DNA of 51,715 nt from Psychrobacter sp. (GCA_029267175.1 JARIDJ010000029.1:1-51715); one strand, 5' to 3'. Positions 44,434-51,715 are shown, numbered from the stretch's first letter. Numbers and translations are program-made. The notes: a model not told the origin generated them from the sequence alone.

Positions 44434-45894
44434 ATGGCGAAGCAACTGATCGATTACCGCTTTAGATATTGGTTGCAGCGTAGTGCGCGTGGGGCGCAGC
44501 TTAGTTTATTGGGCTTAGCGCTAGGTACCGGAGCTATGGTCACTAGTAGCTTGATGACAACTCCTGCACAAGCGGCGGTAGCTAGTACTGATTTCTCAGA
44601 GCTAGTGCAGCTGGTCACCCCTGGCGTTGCCCGTGTCAATGTCACTACTAATATTAGTGAAGAGGAGCTGGCCAAAGCGCAAACGGCAGAGCTATTACGT
44701 CAGTTCTTTGGTAATCGTATCCGTATCCCTGATCAGCCCGCTACCCCTGCCATTCAACATGCTTATGGCACAGGGTTTTTTGTCACTAGTGATGGCTATA
44801 TGCTCACCAACCACCATGTGGTCGATGGCGCGGATAAGATTACCGTTACCTTAAACGATCGGACAGAGCTTGACGCTGTACTAGTAGGCAGTGACGAACG
44901 CTCAGATGTTGCAGTATTAAAGGTCAAAGGAGAGCGTTTTCCGGCTTTGATCATTGGCGACTCAAACTTGCTTAAAGTAGGGGAGCCGGTATTGGCTATA
45001 GGCTCGCCTTTTGGTTTTGATTATTCTGCTTCTGCTGGTATTGTCAGTGCAAAATCACGCAGCTTCTCGCGCGAGACTAGCGTGCCGTTTATTCAGACGG
45101 ACGTGGCTCTCAACCCCGGTAACTCCGGCGGCCCACTGTTTAATAAACGCGGCGAGGTCATCGGTATCAACTCGCGTATCTTTAGTGGTACGGGCGGCTA
45201 TATGGGCTTATCTTTCTCTATTCCGATGAATGCGGCGATGGACATCTATGAGCAGCTTAAAAGTAACGGCGAGGTGACGCGCGCTTATTTAGGAATATAT
45301 CCCCAAGATATCGATCGTAATTTGGCCGAAGTGTATAAGCTATCACGGCCTCAAGGGGCACTATTAACGCGAGTCTCACCTGACTCTCCGGCGCAAAAAG
45401 CAGGTTTGAAGACGGGTGATATCATTTTGCAATATAATGAGGTGCCAATTGTACGCACAGATGATCTACTCAATCTGCTCAATCGCGCCCGTCCAAACGA
45501 TCCTTTTCAGGTACAAGTACAGCGAAATGGTAAGCGCTTGATTTTGAGAGGTAATCTGAGTCAAGCGCCAAGCGATGTGCAAGCTCAAGGCCGCGATCAA
45601 CAAAATAATGAAGTACAGTTAGGGCTAAGGCTACGGGATTTGACCGCTGATGAACAAGCGCAGTTTGCCTCAGAAGGTAAGGTTGGGGTGTTGGTCACCG
45701 CAGTTGATCCTACTGGCCTTGCGGCGCGCTCTGGTATCATGGCCGGCGATATTGTCACTAACTTGCATCAAAAGTCGATTAAAAAAGTGACTGATTTTAC
45801 TAGTGCTATCTCATCACTGCCCAAGCAAGGTGTCGTTACTATAGAGGTGGTGCGCCAAGGCATTCCTGCTATTATCGGTCTGCGCATAGAATAG
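44434..45894 (+). CDS. mucD: periplasmic serine protease DegP/MucD
   Basis: A 486-residue Do-family protease/chaperone of envelope quality control. Export signal ending near TTPAQAA; trypsin-like domain with the catalytic triad His (YMLTNHHVVDGAD), Asp (DERSDVAVLKV) and Ser (LNPGNSGGPLFN); then two PDZ domains (VTRAYLGIYPQDIDRNLAEVYKL and QLGLRLRDLTADEQAQF...GVLVTAV). It is equally close to DegP, DegQ and MucD; the name MucD follows usage in Pseudomonas and its length fits. RBS AAGGGGAAGGA lies directly upstream. The long leader suggests regulation. Confidence 0.92.
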   Translation: MAKQLIDYRFRYWLQRSARGAQLSLLGLALGTGAMVTSSLMTTPAQAAVASTDFSELVQLVTPGVARVNVTTNISEEELAKAQTAELLRQFFGNRIRIPDQPATPAIQHAYGTGFFVTSDGYMLTNHHVVDGADKITVTLNDRTELDAVLVGSDERSDVAVLKVKGERFPALIIGDSNLLKVGEPVLAIGSPFGFDYSASAGIVSAKSRSFSRETSVPFIQTDVALNPGNSGGPLFNKRGEVIGINSRIFSGTGGYMGLSFSIPMNAAMDIYEQLKSNGEVTRAYLGIYPQDIDRNLAEVYKLSRPQGALLTRVSPDSPAQKAGLKTGDIILQYNEVPIVRTDDLLNLLNRARPNDPFQVQVQRNGKRLILRGNLSQAPSDVQAQGRDQQNNEVQLGLRLRDLTADEQAQFASEGKVGVLVTAVDPTGLAARSGIMAGDIVTNLHQKSIKKVTDFTSAISSLPKQGVVTIEVVRQGIPAIIGLRIE

Positions 45895-46126
45895 CAAGAG
45901 AGCTTTAAGGCTTTAGCTTTAAGACACCGTTTAACGGTATTATTAACAATGCAAGCATTAATTGACAGCTAGTAGCGCCCCTAAAATATGCTACACTAGC
46001 GGGCATTTATAACTGCCTACAATGGTAGCTATAAACCCCCAATACGCCCAAATCACAACGTTATATTTATATATAGTTTTATATTAAATTGACAATGTTA
46101 CCCTGAAAAAACAGTAAGGCATGGTT

Positions 46127-47032
46127 ATGAGTACAGCATACGACGATATCAAAACCCAATTACAAGGCTCAATGGTAGCCTTAGTGACGCCCATGCATCC
46201 TGATGGCAAGGTCGATTATAAACGTCTAGCAGATCTCATAGACTGGCAAATCGAGCAGGGGACTCACTGCTTAGTAGCGGTAGGTACTACTGGCGAGTCA
46301 GCGACACTATCTATGGCAGAGCACAGTGAAGTCATTCGCTTTTATGTGCAGCACGTCAAAGGCCGGGTTCCGGTTATCGCTGGTACTGGCGCTAATAACA
46401 CTACCGAAGCTATCAAGCTTACTCAAGATGCCAAAGATGCTGGCGCTGATTGCGCGCTACTTGTGGCGCCTTATTATAATAAGCCGCCACAAGAGGGCTT
46501 ATATCAGCACTACAAAGCTATCGCTGAAGCAGTAGCTATGCCGCAAATGCTCTATAATGTACCGGGTCGTACCGTGGTCGATATCGCCCAAGCTACAGTT
46601 GAGCGCTTAGCCGATATTGATAATATCGTCGCTATAAAAGATGCTACCGGTTCGGTGGCTCGCGGCGAGCAGCTTATCACAGCGCTAGGCGACAAAATGA
46701 TTGTGCTATCCGGTGATGACGGTACCGCTCTTGAGCTTATGAGATTTGGGGCAAAAGGCAATATCTCAGTCACAGCTAACGTTGCGCCAAAAGCGATGAG
46801 CGAGACTTTCTCAGCAGCCTTGCGTGGTGATTTTAATGCCGCCAAAGAGGCTCATGATGTCATCAAACATCTGCACCGCGACTTATTTATTGAGTCCAGT
46901 CCTATTCCTGCAAAATATGCGCTACACAAAATGGGCATGATAGATAAAGGCATTCGCTTGCCACTAGTTTGGTTAGCTAAAGAGCATCACAGCACTATCG
47001 ATGAGGCTTTGATAAAAGCAAACCTGCTTTAG
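46127..47032 (+). CDS. dapA: 4-hydroxy-tetrahydrodipicolinate synthase DapA
   Basis: A 301-residue (beta/alpha)8 lyase that condenses pyruvate and aspartate semialdehyde in lysine/diaminopimelate synthesis. Diagnostic: GSMVALVTPMHPDGKVDY, GTTGESATL (Thr pair), the Tyr in LYNVPGRTVVD, the Schiff-base Lys in IVAIKDATGS, and VLSGDDGTALELM. Start at ATG 46127 because AAGG (46116-46119) is seven bases from it and only one base from the alternative ATG at 46121. A TTGACA hexamer is seen upstream at 45962-45967. It leads the dapA-bamC-like-purC group found in gammaproteobacteria. Confidence 0.96.
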   Translation: MSTAYDDIKTQLQGSMVALVTPMHPDGKVDYKRLADLIDWQIEQGTHCLVAVGTTGESATLSMAEHSEVIRFYVQHVKGRVPVIAGTGANNTTEAIKLTQDAKDAGADCALLVAPYYNKPPQEGLYQHYKAIAEAVAMPQMLYNVPGRTVVDIAQATVERLADIDNIVAIKDATGSVARGEQLITALGDKMIVLSGDDGTALELMRFGAKGNISVTANVAPKAMSETFSAALRGDFNAAKEAHDVIKHLHRDLFIESSPIPAKYALHKMGMIDKGIRLPLVWLAKEHHSTIDEALIKANLL

Positions 47033-47110
47033 TAATTTAGCCTCTATTGCCGATAGTAAATTACTATGACTAATGATCGCTAACTTTTAAGATAATACAG
47101 AGATAATAGG

Positions 47111-47428
47111 ATGAAAACATCATTAACCATCCCTAAGATGTTTCCGGCGACGCTGGCAATCATTTTGGGCAGTACCTTAGCCCTGAGCGGTTGCCAATCG
47201 ATAAAAGAGGTAATCGGCAAACGCGACAATGGCAGTTTGGATTATCAGCAAAGCCAAAAGCTCGCTCCCCTGCAACTACCAGCTGACGCGCAAACCGCGC
47301 CATTCGTACCCTTATATCCTACGCCAAATGTGGGTGTAAACACTCTCAATCTAGAGAACGAATCAGGTAAGCAGTATAAATTGCCCAAACCTGAACGAGC
47401 CGTAGCAATCACCGCGCCTACTAAATAA
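47111..47428 (+). CDS. bamC: short BamC/NlpB-like lipoprotein
   Basis: A 105-residue lipoprotein with signal and lipobox LSGC (Cys28). The mature 78 residues are Pro/Leu/Gln-rich and look unstructured: QSIKEVIGKRDNGSLDYQQSQKLAPLQLPADAQTAPFVPLYPTPN. The pattern (Y-x-x-(A/S)...L..P.LPP...) and position between dapA and purC are those of BamC, a subunit of the outer-membrane assembly machine. The two helix-grip domains of E. coli BamC (344 aa) are absent, leaving only the N-terminal peptide that in E. coli lies across BamD. The name is inferred mainly from synteny. Confidence 0.6.
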   Translation: MKTSLTIPKMFPATLAIILGSTLALSGCQSIKEVIGKRDNGSLDYQQSQKLAPLQLPADAQTAPFVPLYPTPNVGVNTLNLENESGKQYKLPKPERAVAITAPTK

Positions 47429-47525
47429 TCATTCACTCCTCATTTTAGTATGATGTCTATTGATAGTTTTTTGATAGTGCTAATTGATAGGCAGCAAGCA
47501 AGTTTGAAAGAACAGGACTTTTCTC

Positions 47526-48242
47526 ATGCAAAAACAACAACTTTTATATAAAGGTAAAGCCAAATCAGTCTACGAGACTGAAGATAATGATCTACTGATT
47601 TTGCATTTCCGTGATGATACTTCTGCTTTAGATGGCAAGCGTATTGAGCAGTTAGCGCGTAAAGGCGTGGTCAATAACCGCTTTAACGCTTTTATTATGC
47701 AAAAGCTAGATGAAGCAGGTATTGAGACCCATTTTGAAAAGCAGCTATCTGATGATGAAGTCTTGGTCAAGCGCTTAGAGATGATTCCGGTAGAGTGCGT
47801 CGTTCGTAACTTTGCTGCTGGCAGCCTGGTGCGCCGTTTGGGCTTAGAAGAGGGTCAAGCGCTCAATCCGCCAACTTATGAGCTATTTTATAAAGATGAT
47901 GCTCTAGGCGATCCGCTGATCAATGATTCGCTAACGATCTCGCTTGGCTGGGCGACTGAGGCGCAATTAGCTAAAATGAAAGAGCTGACTTATAAAGTCA
48001 ATGAAGTGCTAACTAAACTCTTTAATGAAGGCGATTTAATGCTCATCGACTTCAAGCTTGAGTTTGGGGTTTTTCATGATCGCATTATCTTAGGAGATGA
48101 ATTCTCTCCAGATGGTTGCCGTATTTGGGACAAAAAAACCAAGAAAAAGCTCGATAAAGACCGTTTCCGTCAGTCTCTAGGGGACGTTATTGAAGGCTAT
48201 GAAGAAGTCGCTAAGCGTATTGGTGTCCCTTTAGATTATTAG
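47526..48242 (+). CDS. purC: phosphoribosylaminoimidazole-succinocarboxamide synthase PurC
   Basis: A 238-residue ATP-dependent ligase of purine synthesis that joins aspartate to CAIR. Diagnostic: [82 protein letters not shown], and [25 protein letters not shown]. Length identical to the E. coli type (237). Third gene after dapA and the BamC-like gene; terminator at 48266-48292. Confidence 0.97.
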   Translation: MQKQQLLYKGKAKSVYETEDNDLLILHFRDDTSALDGKRIEQLARKGVVNNRFNAFIMQKLDEAGIETHFEKQLSDDEVLVKRLEMIPVECVVRNFAAGSLVRRLGLEEGQALNPPTYELFYKDDALGDPLINDSLTISLGWATEAQLAKMKELTYKVNEVLTKLFNEGDLMLIDFKLEFGVFHDRIILGDEFSPDGCRIWDKKTKKKLDKDRFRQSLGDVIEGYEEVAKRIGVPLDY

Positions 48243-48265
48243 ATCGATTTTTTGACTTGAACTTT

Positions 48266-48292
48266 GAAAACTGAGCTTATGGCTCAGTTTTT
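48266..48292 (+). terminator. purC terminator
   Basis: AAACTGAGC and GCTCAGTTT around a 5-base loop, followed by a run of T. Confidence 0.9.
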
Positions 48293-48450
48293 TTATGAAT
48301 AAATCTAATCTATAAAACGTCTTCTTTTAAATTGTAACATTTATTTACAATACGCTATTTTATTAGTATATTCACTAATAAGAATTTAATTGCAACTTAA
48401 ATACTCTCTTATCAGTAAATTCTACTGTATGACATCTATCAAATAATTGA

Positions 48451-48511
48451 TATTAAGCTACGGGTATTAAGCCACTGGTATTAAGTACGGGTATTAAACA
48501 ACTGATATTAA
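48451..48511. repeat. imperfect 14-bp tandem repeat, five copies
   Basis: The core TATTAA recurs at 48451, 48465, 48479, 48492 and 48506, spaced 14, 14, 13 and 14 bases, within a unit close to GGTATTAAGCCACT. The array ends about 45 bases before the 30-codon gene at 48559, where promoter sequences would be. The rest of the 48293-48450 gap is AT-rich and empty as far as I can see. Confidence 0.75.
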
Positions 48512-48558
48512 ATAATTAGTCTTGAGTAACTTTGCACAATGAGAAGGAGGGAGAAGTT

Positions 48559-48651
48559 ATGAGTGATAATACCTTCATAAAATATGCGATAGCGACCTGT
48601 GTTCTTATCTTTATCCTAACCGCTATTTTTGTTAGTAAGCTATCGACATAA
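48559..48651 (+). CDS. 30-residue single-span membrane peptide
   Basis: MSDNTFIKYAIATCVLIFIL is followed by TAIFVSKLST: a short polar head, one hydrophobic helix of about 19 residues, and a polar end. The ribosome binding site is very strong (GAAGGAGGGAG at about 48543-48553), and a hairpin terminator follows at 48687-48707, so a small dedicated transcript is likely. The family is unknown to me. Small single-helix peptides of this size often modulate a membrane complex, but the partner cannot be told from context. Confidence 0.6.
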   Translation: MSDNTFIKYAIATCVLIFILTAIFVSKLST

Positions 48652-48686
48652 TCTAAAATATCTAGTCAAGCTCACTTCATAATTGC

Positions 48687-48707
48687 AGCCTAACGAAGGC
48701 TTTTTTT
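48687..48707 (+). terminator. terminator after the 30-residue peptide gene
   Basis: AGCCT and AGGCT around AACGA, followed by six T. Confidence 0.7.
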
Positions 48708-48780
48708 GTGGCCACTGTTTTTGTATTTGTGGCGCTAGTCATTGTGGTTTATGATAAATCTAAATGCTATAGAGATTACT

Positions 48781-49419
48781 ATGCCCAAAGGTTTTAATAC
48801 ACTCACAGTCCTTACTCCCTCATGGTTCGCACGACCTACTTGCGTGGTTGCAGCCGACTTAATTGGCAAAGTGCTGTGTCGTAAGCTAATAGATAGCGAT
48901 GGCACTACTAAGGTTTTGCGCATGCGTGTCTCAGAGACAGAAGCTTATATCGGCTATAAAGATGACTCTGTCGCTGCTCATTTGACCAAGAGCAAAGCTC
49001 AAGCAGATATTATGTCTGCTGAGGGCGGAGTGTTTTATGTTTACCTCACTTATGGCGTCCATCATATGCTAAATCTAGTCAGTGGTAGTGCTGAGTCGCC
49101 AGAGTCGGTATTGATACGGGCCGGTTTTTTGAGTGACGATAGCGATCGACTAGTTGATGAGCAGTCTTTAAGTTCGGATAAGCAGCTCAGTCACATTAAA
49201 CAACTCGCAGGTCCAGGTAAGCTCACTAAGCGTCTACAAATAGATCGTAAGTTATACAGCAAAGTTATCGCTCCAGAGTCAGAGGTATGGTTTGAAGACG
49301 ATGGCTGTCAGCCGCCTGTTTCTGTGCGCCCGCGTATCGGTATTGATTATGCTGGCGCCGCCAAAGACTGGCTACTGCGCTATGTGTGGACAGATCATCC
49401 GTCTTTATCAAAAAAATAG
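48781..49419 (+). CDS. mpg: DNA-3-methyladenine glycosylase (AAG/MPG family)
   Basis: A 212-residue base-excision repair enzyme of the AAG type, which removes 3-methyladenine and other alkylated purines. Landmarks: LIGKVLCRKLI, the active-site Glu in RVSETEAYIGYKDDSVAAH, GGVFYVYLTYGVHHMLNLVSG, VLIRAG and LAGPGKLTKRLQID. Start at ATG 48781 (MPKGF); upstream in-frame starts at 48742 and 48751 have no RBS either, so the start is uncertain. It stands after the 30-residue peptide terminator and before the YqfO-like gene (36 bases), which may be in the same operon. Confidence 0.9.
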   Translation: MPKGFNTLTVLTPSWFARPTCVVAADLIGKVLCRKLIDSDGTTKVLRMRVSETEAYIGYKDDSVAAHLTKSKAQADIMSAEGGVFYVYLTYGVHHMLNLVSGSAESPESVLIRAGFLSDDSDRLVDEQSLSSDKQLSHIKQLAGPGKLTKRLQIDRKLYSKVIAPESEVWFEDDGCQPPVSVRPRIGIDYAGAAKDWLLRYVWTDHPSLSKK

Positions 49420-49455
49420 ACGAGCTAAAGTAGATGACTTAAAGTAGAGGGTTAT

Positions 49456-49767
49456 ATGTATAAGCTAACGGTATTTATTCCTGATGAAGCTGTTGAAGCA
49501 GTCAAAGCCGCGCTCTTTAAAGCAGGCGCGGGCACTATCGGTAATTATCAGCAGTGTTGCTGGCAAGTGCAAGGTACTGGTCAATTCATGCCGTTATCGG
49601 GTAGCACTCCGCATATAGGGGAGCAAAATAAGCTAGAAAAGGTTAATGAGTGGCGAGTGGAGATGGTAGTAGAGGAGTCGGTAATCGAAGCGGTCATAGC
49701 GGCTTTGAGACAAGCGCATCCTTATGAGACGCCAGCTTATGATGTCATCAAGGTATTAGCATTTTAG
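49456..49767 (+). CDS. YqfO/NIF3-insert-like (CutA-fold) protein
   Basis: A 103-residue protein: YKLTVFIPDEAVEAVKAALFKAGAGTIGNYQQCCWQVQGTGQFMP, then RVEMVVEESVIEAVIAALRQAHPYETPAYDVIKV. This is the stand-alone form of the YqfO domain inserted in some NIF3-like proteins, related to CutA. The HPYETPAYDV motif is characteristic. Molecular function is unknown; metal binding has been suggested for the group. RBS GAGGG about seven bases before the ATG. Confidence 0.88.
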   Translation: MYKLTVFIPDEAVEAVKAALFKAGAGTIGNYQQCCWQVQGTGQFMPLSGSTPHIGEQNKLEKVNEWRVEMVVEESVIEAVIAALRQAHPYETPAYDVIKVLAF

Positions 49768-49798
49768 GATAAATGATATTAGATACAGTAAATAAAAA

Positions 49799-49833
49799 AG
49801 CCAAAGCTACTATTACTATGGCAAGCTTTGGCT
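49799..49833 (-). terminator. terminator of the 123-aa lipoprotein gene
   Basis: AGCCAAAGCT (49799-49808) and AGCTTTGGCT (49824-49833) with a 15-base loop. The T-run (TTTTTTATT) is on the minus-strand side, so it best serves the gene at 49886-50257. Confidence 0.75.
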
Positions 49834-49885
49834 CTAAAATAAATTCACTTTTATTGCAGCGGCTGCAGCAGCGACTCAATAACCG

Positions 49886-50257
49886 CTAATCCTCTTTGAT
49901 TTTTAGCACATTATAACTAGGATAGCTAAGCTCAATCTGATAGTCTTCACCGCCGCGCTCAGCCTTGACTTTGATAATACGATCACCTTTTTTGTATTTA
50001 ACTTCTTTAACGTAGTAGCCCATATTGCTCACTTTATTAGCCGCTGTCTGCTCTATGGCAGGGCGATAAATATCTTTATCGATGGTTTCTATAGTCTTCT
50101 TATGCTTTTTATACAAGTCGGTATCTTTATAGATATCCTCGTATATCTCTCCGTAGGCATTGTAGCCAGAAGTATTAACGCAGCCGACGCTAACGGCTGA
50201 TAAAGCGATAACAACACTACTAGTAGCAGCCATTTTCAATAATGATTTTGCACTCAT
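49886..50257 (-). CDS. small lipoprotein with one PepSY-like domain
   Basis: A 123-residue exported protein with a hydrophobic signal and a Cys26 lipobox-like site (SVGC, not the ideal LxxC). After a Tyr/Asp/Lys-rich linker comes a domain of about 55 residues: AIEQTAANKVSNMGYYVKEVKYKKGDRIIKVKAERGGEDYQIELSYPSYNVLKIKED. The order helix, GYxVKE strand, KVxAExGGxxYxIxLSYPxxxVhKIxxD is like a PepSY unit, the fold of periplasmic inhibitors and sensors. The gene just upstream encodes a longer relative with two such domains. Role unknown. Confidence 0.7.
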   Translation of the reverse strand: MSAKSLLKMAATSSVVIALSAVSVGCVNTSGYNAYGEIYEDIYKDTDLYKKHKKTIETIDKDIYRPAIEQTAANKVSNMGYYVKEVKYKKGDRIIKVKAERGGEDYQIELSYPSYNVLKIKED

Positions 50258-50306
50258 AGATTAATCTCTTATTATAAATCCAGCCCTGTTGTGACATCCT
50301 AACGCT

Positions 50307-50936
50307 TTAATCTTTCTCAATTTTGATGACATTGAGGTTTGGATAGCTCAGTAAAATCTCATACTCTTGCGAGCCTTTTTTGGCCTCAATCTCAAACACC
50401 CCGCGATTGTTTTTTTCGTCAAGCTCGATATCTTTGACGCGGTAGCCCATAGCGGTGACCTTTCTTATAGCGCGCTGTTTTATAGCAGGATAACGGCTGT
50501 CTTTTTTGATTCTATCCTCGATATCATCATTATCATAGCGCTTATTATGGTTATATTTGCCATTGTTATAGCCTTTGTCATGGCCGACTTCCGCCCATTG
50601 TTTTTTACTAGTATTTAGCAGCTTTAGATTGGGATAAGAATAAATAAACTTATAAGCCTGGTTGCCTTTTTTGGCATAAGCTTTGAGTACTCGATTACCA
50701 CGATAGTTATCAGCTCTGATATCCATTACTTGGTATCCTTGACGGCGCAGGTCTTGACGTAGCTGCTGCTTGGCAAGGTTATAATTGACTGTATTATAGC
50801 CTCCATCACCGCGGTATATCGGCTGACTGTCATAGCCTGAGCTGGCGATCGTACAACCGATAGTACTGCCTAATAATGTCATTATGAGTCCTGCTGACAC
50901 AGCTTTTTTTAGCATAAAAGAGGATGAGGCCGTCAT
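50307..50936 (-). CDS. lipoprotein with two PepSY-like domains
   Basis: A 209-residue exported protein (probable lipoprotein, Cys28 in TIGCT). It carries two copies of the domain seen once in the adjacent 123-residue protein: residues about 50-110 (LAKQQLRQDLRRQGYQVMDIRADNYRGNRVLKAYAKKGNQAYKFIYSYPNLKLL) and about 150-209 (IKQRAIRKVTAMGYRVKDIELDEKN...EIEAKKGSQEYEILLSYPNLNVIKIEKD). A Lys/Asn/Asp/His-rich spacer joins them. AGGAG lies seven bases before the ATG. The two genes are 49 bases apart on one strand and probably one operon that arose by duplication. Function unknown. Confidence 0.7.
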   Translation of the reverse strand: MTASSSFMLKKAVSAGLIMTLLGSTIGCTIASSGYDSQPIYRGDGGYNTVNYNLAKQQLRQDLRRQGYQVMDIRADNYRGNRVLKAYAKKGNQAYKFIYSYPNLKLLNTSKKQWAEVGHDKGYNNGKYNHNKRYDNDDIEDRIKKDSRYPAIKQRAIRKVTAMGYRVKDIELDEKNNRGVFEIEAKKGSQEYEILLSYPNLNVIKIEKD

Positions 50937-51343
50937 GATATAACTCCTAATAAAAAATCAGCATCTAAATATAGTTTAGATAACCGTATATAACCACAAA
51001 GTCGCTTGTTGATGTTTTAGCTTTAAGCTTGCTAGATGAAACTAATGGTTAGTTAGAACTAATGACTAGGTACAACTAAGATTGAAACATTTTCTTACAA
51101 GCTATCCTAAAATTAAAAACTTGATAATAGATGTCTTGCCAGTTATTAAGTTGTAATCAAAGCCACTATTTGCGTAAGAGGTACATGACTTTAGTGACTA
51201 GGACCTCATTAATATATCGCTCTTAGCAGTGCTTATACTTTGATAAAACTAGTATATTTATAAATAGAGTATTGATAATTTCGCTCTGCGGTCTTTGTAG
51301 CTCAAGACTTTGCAAGCTATCATCCTAGTTAAGTTATAAGCCA
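50937..51343. other. gene-free region upstream of the small RNA gene
   Basis: About 400 AT-rich bases between the start of the lipoprotein gene and the GacA box. I see no reading frame with an RBS and no further structure that I can support. Confidence 0.4.
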
Positions 51344-51361
51344 TGTAAGCATATGCTTACA
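51344..51361. promoter_or_regulatory. GacA-type upstream activating sequence
   Basis: TGTAAGCATATGCTTACA is an exact 18-bp palindrome and matches the known GacA box TGTAAG-N6-CTTACA perfectly. It is centred about 67 bases before the predicted start of the RNA at 51420-51690, a distance comparable with rsm promoters in Pseudomonas. Binding by GacA is inferred from the motif. Confidence 0.85.
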
Positions 51362-51407
51362 AGCAATGACGCTAACGCCTCTTAACAATCCAATTACATT
51401 TAGGCAT

Positions 51408-51413
51408 TATAGT
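51408..51413 (+). promoter_or_regulatory. -10 element of the small RNA gene
   Basis: TATAGT in ATTATAGTCACAC. No good -35 hexamer is present at 16-18 bases, as expected for a promoter that depends on an activator bound at the box upstream. Predicts transcription from about 51420. Confidence 0.55.
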
Positions 51414-51419
51414 CACACG

Positions 51420-51690
51420 GCATTAGGGAATGTGACTCAAGGATTGAGTTGACCGAATTAAGGATAATATTTTAGTAATTAAAGTCAGGATGACGATAAT
51501 TATTGAAGTACGGACACATGACCCGTGTTGGTGGTAGCTAATACCAGTAACCGTTGTATATGGAGCAGGATGCTCTGCTATTATCTATTCGAGGTACTGC
51601 AAGGATGCAGTTGAATGAATAGTGATAGATAATAAGGATAGTTAACCATAAAACCGCATAACATTAAGTGTTATGCGGTTTTATAGTATT
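51420..51690 (+). ncRNA. RsmY/RsmZ/CsrB-type regulatory RNA
   Basis: A predicted RNA of about 270 nt that should sequester CsrA/RsmA. It contains nine GGA motifs (GGA at 51427, 51441, 51462, 51488, 51512, 51562, 51568, 51603 and 51636). Most are in loops of perfect short hairpins: CATT-AGGG-AATG (51421-51432), ACTCAA-GGA-TTGAGT (51435-51449), ATTA-AGGA-TAAT (51457-51468), GTCA-GGA-TGAC (51484-51494), GAGCA-GGA-TGCTC (51563-51575) and ACTGCA-AGGA-TGCAGT (51596-51611). ATTATCTAT (51580-51588) and ATAGATAAT (51625-51633) can enclose the last. A terminator ends it. The perfect GacA box upstream supports the call. Ends are predicted, not measured. Confidence 0.85.
51648..51684 (+). terminator. intrinsic terminator of the small RNA
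   Basis: ATAAAACCGCATAACA (51648-51663) is perfectly inverted at 51669-51684 around TTAAG; the descending arm ends GGTTTTAT. A 16-bp perfect stem, able to work on either strand. Confidence 0.88.
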
Positions 51691-51715
51691 TACCTCATAA
51701 CATCTGCTTTGTAGT

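Noticed and set aside
51420..51690. CrcZ-type RNA (Hfq/Crc-titrating) as an alternative for the small RNA
   Set aside because: CrcZ carries repeated A-rich AANAANAA motifs; here the repeated motif is GGA in hairpin loops, and the promoter has a GacA box rather than a sigma-54 promoter.
1..51715. CRISPR arrays, rRNA, tRNA, tmRNA, RNase P RNA, IS elements
   Set aside because: No regularly spaced repeats, no T-arm or anticodon-arm patterns, no transposase-like proteins and no recognisable conserved RNA cores were seen on either strand.

Overview
The window reads as an ordinary stretch of chromosome from a Moraxellaceae gammaproteobacterium, most likely Psychrobacter. The reasons are a moderate, AT-leaning composition, a sensor kinase fragment that closely resembles Acinetobacter BfmS, the ubiG-mupP-yciK order, a DesA3-like desaturase/reductase pair, a very short BamC-like lipoprotein between dapA and purC, and many Ser/Thr/Asn/Gln-rich tails. 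The genus is inferred; there is no rRNA or tRNA in the window to confirm it.

Layout. 1-2.7 kb: the 3' part of a BfmS/RstB-type kinase, a 59-codon membrane peptide gene, and envZ on the other strand. 2.9-5.5 kb: the rpsP-rimM-trmD-rplS translation operon. 5.6-8.9 kb: a DUF4442 thioesterase-like protein, a DUF3360-like permease and dsbA. 9.0-12.3 kb: a structured leader or RNA candidate, then ubiG, mupP, yciK and ybiI. 12.3-16.7 kb: exoD, ompR (about 10 kb from envZ) and tex. 16.8-21.6 kb: two secreted proteins, a saccharopine-dehydrogenase-like reductase, a DUF1328 peptide, a pterin-dehydratase-like protein and a small GNAT protein. 21.7-24.6 kb: fatty acid desaturase and its flavin/iron-sulphur reductase. 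25.0-35.8 kb: ettA, plsB, ybaK, a CHMI-family tautomerase, a secreted protein, an acyl-CoA dehydrogenase, a FUSC-like membrane protein and aroE. 36.1-41.5 kb: lipoprotein-pabC and mltG-tmk, with a DpnI-type restriction cassette (dpnD-like, one unknown gene, dpnI-like) between pabC and mltG. 41.6-49.8 kb: a CPA1 antiporter, a DegP/MucD protease, dapA-bamC-like-purC, a 30-codon membrane peptide, a 3-methyladenine glycosylase and a YqfO-like protein. 49.9-51.7 kb: two related lipoproteins and a small RNA gene.

Two systems stand out. First, the last 370 bases hold what looks like a complete RsmY/RsmZ/CsrB-type regulatory RNA gene: a perfect 18-bp palindrome matching the GacA box (51344-51361), a -10 element, a run of short hairpins that present GGA in their loops (nine GGA motifs), and a strong intrinsic terminator. 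It would titrate CsrA/RsmA under GacS/GacA control. Second, the DpnI-like cassette carries a methyl-directed (G-m6A-TC) restriction enzyme with all expected zinc and catalytic residues, a DpnD/PcfM-like partner and an unrecognised convergent gene, all inserted into the conserved pabC-mltG-tmk neighbourhood.

Most genes are housekeeping and cell-envelope functions. Many convergent gene pairs share one bidirectional intrinsic terminator. No IS elements, prophage, CRISPR arrays, rRNA or tRNA genes were seen.
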